8,038 nt of DNA, taken from NCBI GenBank assembly GCA_018609965.1, contig JAHENP010000051.1, positions 1-8,038 of the forward strand, given 5' to 3'. The first letter of the stretch is position 1. Each line of letters starts with the position of its first letter. Below are positions 5,195 through 8,038 of this stretch, one piece after another. The position numbers and the translations under genes were made by a program. The notes beneath the pieces are model-generated. The model was not told where the DNA came from. It made no database searches and was given only the letters and a program-made list of their open reading frames with translations. Source of the DNA: Haloferacaceae archaeon. GTDB taxonomy: Archaea > Halobacteriota > Halobacteria > Halobacteriales > Haloferacaceae.

Positions 5195-5497
5195 ATGACA
5201 ATATTGTCCACGACGGAGGCGGTGTTGCTCTGGAAGTTGGCTCGTTCTCACTGGTGGTCACGGTCAGTCGACATCGACGAACTCGTCCGAGACGCGCCGG
5301 TGACCGACGAGAGGCGGGCGCGTGGAGTCGCGCGTGAGGATCTCGCGGCCCGGGCGTACGTCGTCCATGACCCAAGCGCTGACGCAGTGGCACTCGACGA
5401 CCCGCCGCTCGATCAGGCTGCCCGGGATCTCTCGGAGTACGGCTACTCCGATCTCAAGATTCGAGCGACATTCGGGGATCAGCAGGACGCGGTTTGA
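5195..5497 (+). CDS. Hypothetical protein, 100 residues, divergent from the regulator
   Basis: A soluble, acidic protein with no membrane segment. The N-terminal half is helical (TTEAVLLWKLARSHWWSRSV), the middle has DELVRDAPVTDERRARGVAR, and the C-terminus ends in YGYSDLKIRATFGDQQDAV. Codon use is that of the host core. I do not recognise the family; the Trp-rich start and charged middle would fit a small DNA-binding or adaptor protein, but nothing decides it. The first ATG is used; a TATA-like box lies upstream. Its divergence from the winged-helix gene suggests shared control. It ends 116 bases before mvaD in the same direction. Confidence 0.65.
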   Translation: MTILSTTEAVLLWKLARSHWWSRSVDIDELVRDAPVTDERRARGVAREDLAARAYVVHDPSADAVALDDPPLDQAARDLSEYGYSDLKIRATFGDQQDAV

Positions 5498-5613
5498 GTA
5501 AGAACTGCCGTGCTTCGATACTCCACGACCACGGGGCTACCTCTCCCCCGATAGTGTGGACGGCGACAACCAGAGTCGGAACGCCTAACCCGACACCGCC
5601 ACCTTCCCGAGAC

Positions 5614-6612
5614 ATGACCAAGGCGACCGCACGCGCCCACCCGATCCAGGGGCTCGTGAAGTACCACGGCCTGCGCGACGAGGCAGACCGACACCCGTAC
5701 CACGACTCGATCAGCGTCTGTACCGCGCCCTCCAACACGACCACCACCGTCGAGTGGGAGCCGGACGCGAGCGAGGACACCTACGTCATCGACGGCGAGG
5801 AAGTCGCGGGACGCGGCGCCGAGCGGATCGACAACGTCGTCGAGACGGTTCGTGACCGGGCAGGTCTCGACCACGCCGCCCGGGTGGAGTCAGAGAACTC
5901 CTTCCCGTCGAACGTCGGCTTCGGCTCGTCGGCGTCGGGGTTTGCGGCGTTGGCGTACGCCGCCTGCGAGGCGGCCGGGCTCGATCTCACCCGCCCAGAA
6001 GTGTCGGCCATCGCACGCCGCGGTTCGTCATCGGCCGCCCGCGCGGTGACGGGCGCGTACTCGGATCTCCACGTCGGGCTGAACGACGTCGACTGCCGAT
6101 CCGAGCGGATCGACACCGGGACCGGCGAGTTGGACGGAGAGCCGTTCGACCCTGAGACGGATCTGCGGATCGTCACCGCACTGGTCCCGTCGTACAAGGA
6201 GACGGAGGCGGCCCACCGCGAGGCCGCAGACAGCCACATGTTCGACGCCCGGCGGGCACACGTCCAAGACCAGCTCGCAGAGGCGCGTGACGCGCTCCGC
6301 TCGGGCGCGTTCCACCGAGTCTTCGAGACCGCAGAACACGACTCTCTGTCGCTGGCGGCGACGACGATGACCGGGCCAGCGGGGTGGGTGTACTGGCAAC
6401 CCGAGACGATTGCCGTCTTCAACGCCGTCCGGGAACTGCGTGAGGAGGGCGTGCCGGCGTACTTCTCGACGGACACGGGCGCGAGCGTCTACGTCAACAC
6501 CACCGCCGACCACGCCGACCGCGTTGCCGACCGGATCGAGGAGGTGGGCGTCGAGTCCAACACCTGGGAGGTCGGTGGTCCCGCGCGGACCGTCGACGAC
6601 GCGTTGTTCTGA
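5614..6612 (+). CDS. mvaD: Phosphomevalonate decarboxylase (archaeal mevalonate pathway)
   Basis: 332 residues, a GHMP-kinase-fold decarboxylase. It starts MTKATARAHPIQGLVKYHGL, where K16 in VKYHG matches the conserved Lys of KYWGK in diphosphomevalonate decarboxylases. The ATP-binding loop PSNVGFGSSASG is at 98-109, basic residues R135/R136 and R143 lie in RRGSSSAARAVTGAYSD, and the catalytic-type Asp is D287 in FSTDTGASVYV, replacing the FDAGPN of the classical enzyme. In Haloferax the homologue was shown to act on phosphomevalonate, giving isopentenyl phosphate, which a kinase then converts to IPP for archaeal lipids, carotenoids and quinones. The frame is open upstream to about 5494, but the N-terminus of the fold begins at ATG 5614. 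No Shine-Dalgarno is visible. The flavoprotein gene follows after 48 bases. Confidence 0.95.
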   Translation: MTKATARAHPIQGLVKYHGLRDEADRHPYHDSISVCTAPSNTTTTVEWEPDASEDTYVIDGEEVAGRGAERIDNVVETVRDRAGLDHAARVESENSFPSNVGFGSSASGFAALAYAACEAAGLDLTRPEVSAIARRGSSSAARAVTGAYSDLHVGLNDVDCRSERIDTGTGELDGEPFDPETDLRIVTALVPSYKETEAAHREAADSHMFDARRAHVQDQLAEARDALRSGAFHRVFETAEHDSLSLAATTMTGPAGWVYWQPETIAVFNAVRELREEGVPAYFSTDTGASVYVNTTADHADRVADRIEEVGVESNTWEVGGPARTVDDALF

Positions 6613-6660
6613 GTCGGGGAGACCACTACCCTCTTTCGCGTCCCGCCCCGACAAAACGGT

Positions 6661-7791
6661 ATGCACGTTGCCGTCTTAGGAGCCGGCTACGCCGGCCTCG
6701 GACTCACCCGTCAGTTGGAGGATCGACTCCCACCGGACGTGACGTTGACGCTCGTTAACGACGGGCCGGACCACGTCCTCACCCACGAGATCCACCGCGC
6801 GATCCGTCGCCCGGCGGTCGAAGACGCCATCCGGGTGCCGCTCGCGGAGCTGCTCGACCGGGCCGAGCTGGTGACCACACCTGTCGACAGCGTCGATCCC
6901 GAAGCTGGCACCGTCGAGTTGACCGACGGTGAGAGTCTCTCGTACGACTACGGCGCAGTGACGTTCGGCTCGGAGACCGCCTACTACGGAATCGACGGGT
7001 TACGCGAACACGCCCACCCACTGAAGTCGCTGGAGGATGCCGCGGCGATCCGCGCAGGCGCGCTCGACACGATCGACACCGGCGGGCGCGTCGTCGTCGG
7101 CGGTGCCGGACTGTCGGGGATTCAGGTCGCGGGTGAACTCGCCGCGCTGGCCCGCGAGGAGGGCGCCGTGGTGCCCGAGGACGTGTCGATCACGCTCGTC
7201 GAGCAACGGGAGACGGTCGCGCCGAACTTCCCCGCGAACTTCCAGCGAGCGGTTCGCGAGGCGCTGACCGACCGCGAGATCGAGATTCGGACAGAGACGA
7301 CCGTCGAGGCGGTCGACGACGAGACGGTCGTCACAGACGGCCCGACGCTGTCGTACGACACGCTCGTGTGGGCCGGCGGGATCGCCGGTCGGGCGCCGAC
7401 AGACGGCCGACGGCCGACCGTGCGGGCTGATCTCCGTCTGACCGACCGGACGCTCGCACTGGGTGACGCCGCCCGCGTCGTCGATGCCGACGGTGAGCCC
7501 GTGCCGGCGAGCGCGTCGGCGGCGATCCGGGAGGCGAAGACCGCGGCGACGAACCTCACTCGTCTCGTCGAGGGGGGTGACGACGGGTTCGACCCGCGAC
7601 TCGACCGTTACCGGTTCGACGTGCCAGGGTGGCTCGTCTCCGTCGGCGACGGTGCTGTCGCACAACTCGGGCCGACGGTCCTCACGGGCGCGGCCGCGAC
7701 GGCCGCCAAGACGAGCGTCGGCGCTGGCTATCTGGGGAGTGTCGGCGCGACCCGCCGGGCGGTCGAACTGGCCGAGGCGGAACTCCGCTGA
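6661..7791 (+). CDS. FAD-dependent NAD(P)H dehydrogenase of the NDH-2 type
   Basis: 376 residues with two Rossmann dinucleotide sites: the FAD site MHVAVLGAGYAGLGLTRQL (G7-x-G9-x-x-G12) at the very N-terminus, which fixes the start, and the NAD(P)H site RVVVGGAGLSGIQVAGEL (143-160). LALGDAAR at 265-272 is the conserved Asp motif contacting FAD, and AAIREAKTAATNL the following helix. This order is that of type II NADH dehydrogenases and sulfide:quinone reductase relatives. It lacks the redox Cys pairs of the latter, so NADH:quinone oxidoreductase or a related dehydrogenase is likely; the C-terminal Ala-rich segment (330-360) may touch the membrane. It follows mvaD closely, with no Shine-Dalgarno (CCCCGACAAAACGGT before ATG), so it is possibly leaderless. 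The electron acceptor is not shown by the sequence. Confidence 0.9.
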   Translation: MHVAVLGAGYAGLGLTRQLEDRLPPDVTLTLVNDGPDHVLTHEIHRAIRRPAVEDAIRVPLAELLDRAELVTTPVDSVDPEAGTVELTDGESLSYDYGAVTFGSETAYYGIDGLREHAHPLKSLEDAAAIRAGALDTIDTGGRVVVGGAGLSGIQVAGELAALAREEGAVVPEDVSITLVEQRETVAPNFPANFQRAVREALTDREIEIRTETTVEAVDDETVVTDGPTLSYDTLVWAGGIAGRAPTDGRRPTVRADLRLTDRTLALGDAARVVDADGEPVPASASAAIREAKTAATNLTRLVEGGDDGFDPRLDRYRFDVPGWLVSVGDGAVAQLGPTVLTGAAATAAKTSVGAGYLGSVGATRRAVELAEAELR

Positions 7792-7792
7792 A

Positions 7793-7808
7793 CGCGGTCC
7801 CGACCGCG
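7793..7808 (+). terminator. GC hairpin after the flavoprotein gene
   Basis: CGCGGT-CCCG-ACCGCG forms a perfect 6-bp stem two bases after the stop codon, followed only by GGTCCCTT. Archaeal terminators usually need a T-run, which is weak here, so it may instead stabilise the mRNA 3' end. Confidence 0.35.
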
Positions 7809-7820
7809 GGTCCCTTCAAT

Positions 7821-7855
7821 GTGTATTATGACCTGATACACTAACCAGCGTGTAT
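7821..7855. promoter_or_regulatory. GTGTAT/ATACAC repeat cluster, possible operator
   Basis: GTGTAT (7821), ATACAC (7836) and GTGTAT (7850) give a perfect 6-bp inverted repeat with a 9-base spacer plus a third half-site, spaced 14-15 bases. The cluster lies 44-78 bases before the next gene's ATG, just upstream of its TATA-like box, where an activator or repressor would bind. Confidence 0.4.
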
Positions 7856-7863
7856 AGGGGTAA

Positions 7864-7872
7864 CCCTTAACC
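7864..7872 (+). promoter_or_regulatory. TATA-like box of the rubrerythrin-like gene
   Basis: CCCTTAACC ends 27 bases before ATG 7899. No Shine-Dalgarno precedes that ATG (GTTAACTAC), so a leaderless transcript is likely. Confidence 0.35.
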
Positions 7873-7898
7873 AGAGATCGTGCGAATCGTTAACTACG

Positions 7899-8038
7899 AT
7901 GCCAGTAGTGAACATCGACCCGTACGAGTCGTCCGGCGGACTGTTCGAGTGTGTGGAGTGTGGCGGTCGCACGGAGGCCGCCTCCAACCCGGGGAAGTGT
8001 GGCGAGTGTGACGGTGACGTGCGGAACCTCTCCGTCCA
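7899..8038 (+). CDS. Rubrerythrin-like zinc-ribbon peptide (cut by window end)
   Basis: 46 complete codons are visible. MPVVNIDPYESSGGLFECVE opens the protein, with C18-x2-C21 and C34-x2-C37 forming a rubredoxin-like four-Cys knuckle (FECVECGGR, GKCGECDGDVRNL). This fits the haloarchaeal rubrerythrin-like domain peptides, about 45-55 residues, that bind one zinc or iron and have no known reaction. The stop must lie within a few codons beyond the window, judged by family length. Preceded by a TATA-like box and a repeat cluster, so it appears separately regulated from the flavoprotein gene. Role likely redox or metal related; not certain. Confidence 0.8.
   Translation, partial: MPVVNIDPYESSGGLFECVECGGRTEAASNPGKCGECDGDVRNLSV

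Noticed and set aside
5494..5613. N-terminal extension of the phosphomevalonate decarboxylase
   Set aside because: The extension is Pro/Thr-rich and lies before the first strand of the GHMP fold; ATG 5614 starts the expected N-terminus.
1..8038. CRISPR array, tRNA or rRNA
   Set aside because: No regularly spaced direct repeats and no cloverleaf or rRNA-like stretch were seen on either strand.

Overview
The window reads as a haloarchaeal chromosome. GC content and third-position GC are high, the proteins are rich in Asp and Glu, several genes look leaderless with AT-rich boxes about 27 bases before the ATG, and the gene families (phosphomevalonate decarboxylase, rubrerythrin-like zinc peptide, SpoIIAA-like protein, soluble transducer) are typical of that group. 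No species can be named from the sequence alone.

Layout. Positions 1-400 look like the decayed right end of an IS1341-type (IS200/IS605, TnpB-only) element, ending in the family's strong 3' hairpin. Immediately behind it, at 404-1651, lies a soluble methyl-accepting transducer whose Shine-Dalgarno sequence lies at the element end. A small monothiol glutaredoxin-like protein (minus, 1682-1927) and a SpoIIAA/STAS-like protein (plus, 2069-2449) are divergent. At 2476-3117 (minus) is a 213-residue protein matching only the RuvC and zinc-ribbon half of TnpB, with two of three catalytic acids apparently lost. I consider this the most interesting gene here.

Positions 3118-4534 form a gene-poor stretch, AT-rich for much of its length. 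It holds two abutting hairpins, a DUF7718-like gene (3511-3888), a convergent small acidic ORF overlapping its end (3871-4089), and a 394-base region without a clear gene. It looks like acquired or accessory DNA. From 4535 the composition is typical again: a doubtful 45-residue ORF, a winged-helix regulator (minus, 4699-5088) divergent from an unrecognised 100-residue protein (5195-5497), then phosphomevalonate decarboxylase (5614-6612), a two-dinucleotide-site flavoprotein of the NADH dehydrogenase II type (6661-7791), and the start of a rubrerythrin-like zinc peptide cut by the window end.

The genes do not form one pathway. The only core metabolic gene is mvaD (isoprenoid, hence archaeal lipid, synthesis), followed in the same direction by the flavoprotein. 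The rest are sensors, small redox proteins and remnants of, or proteins derived from, TnpB elements. No tRNA, rRNA or CRISPR array was seen.
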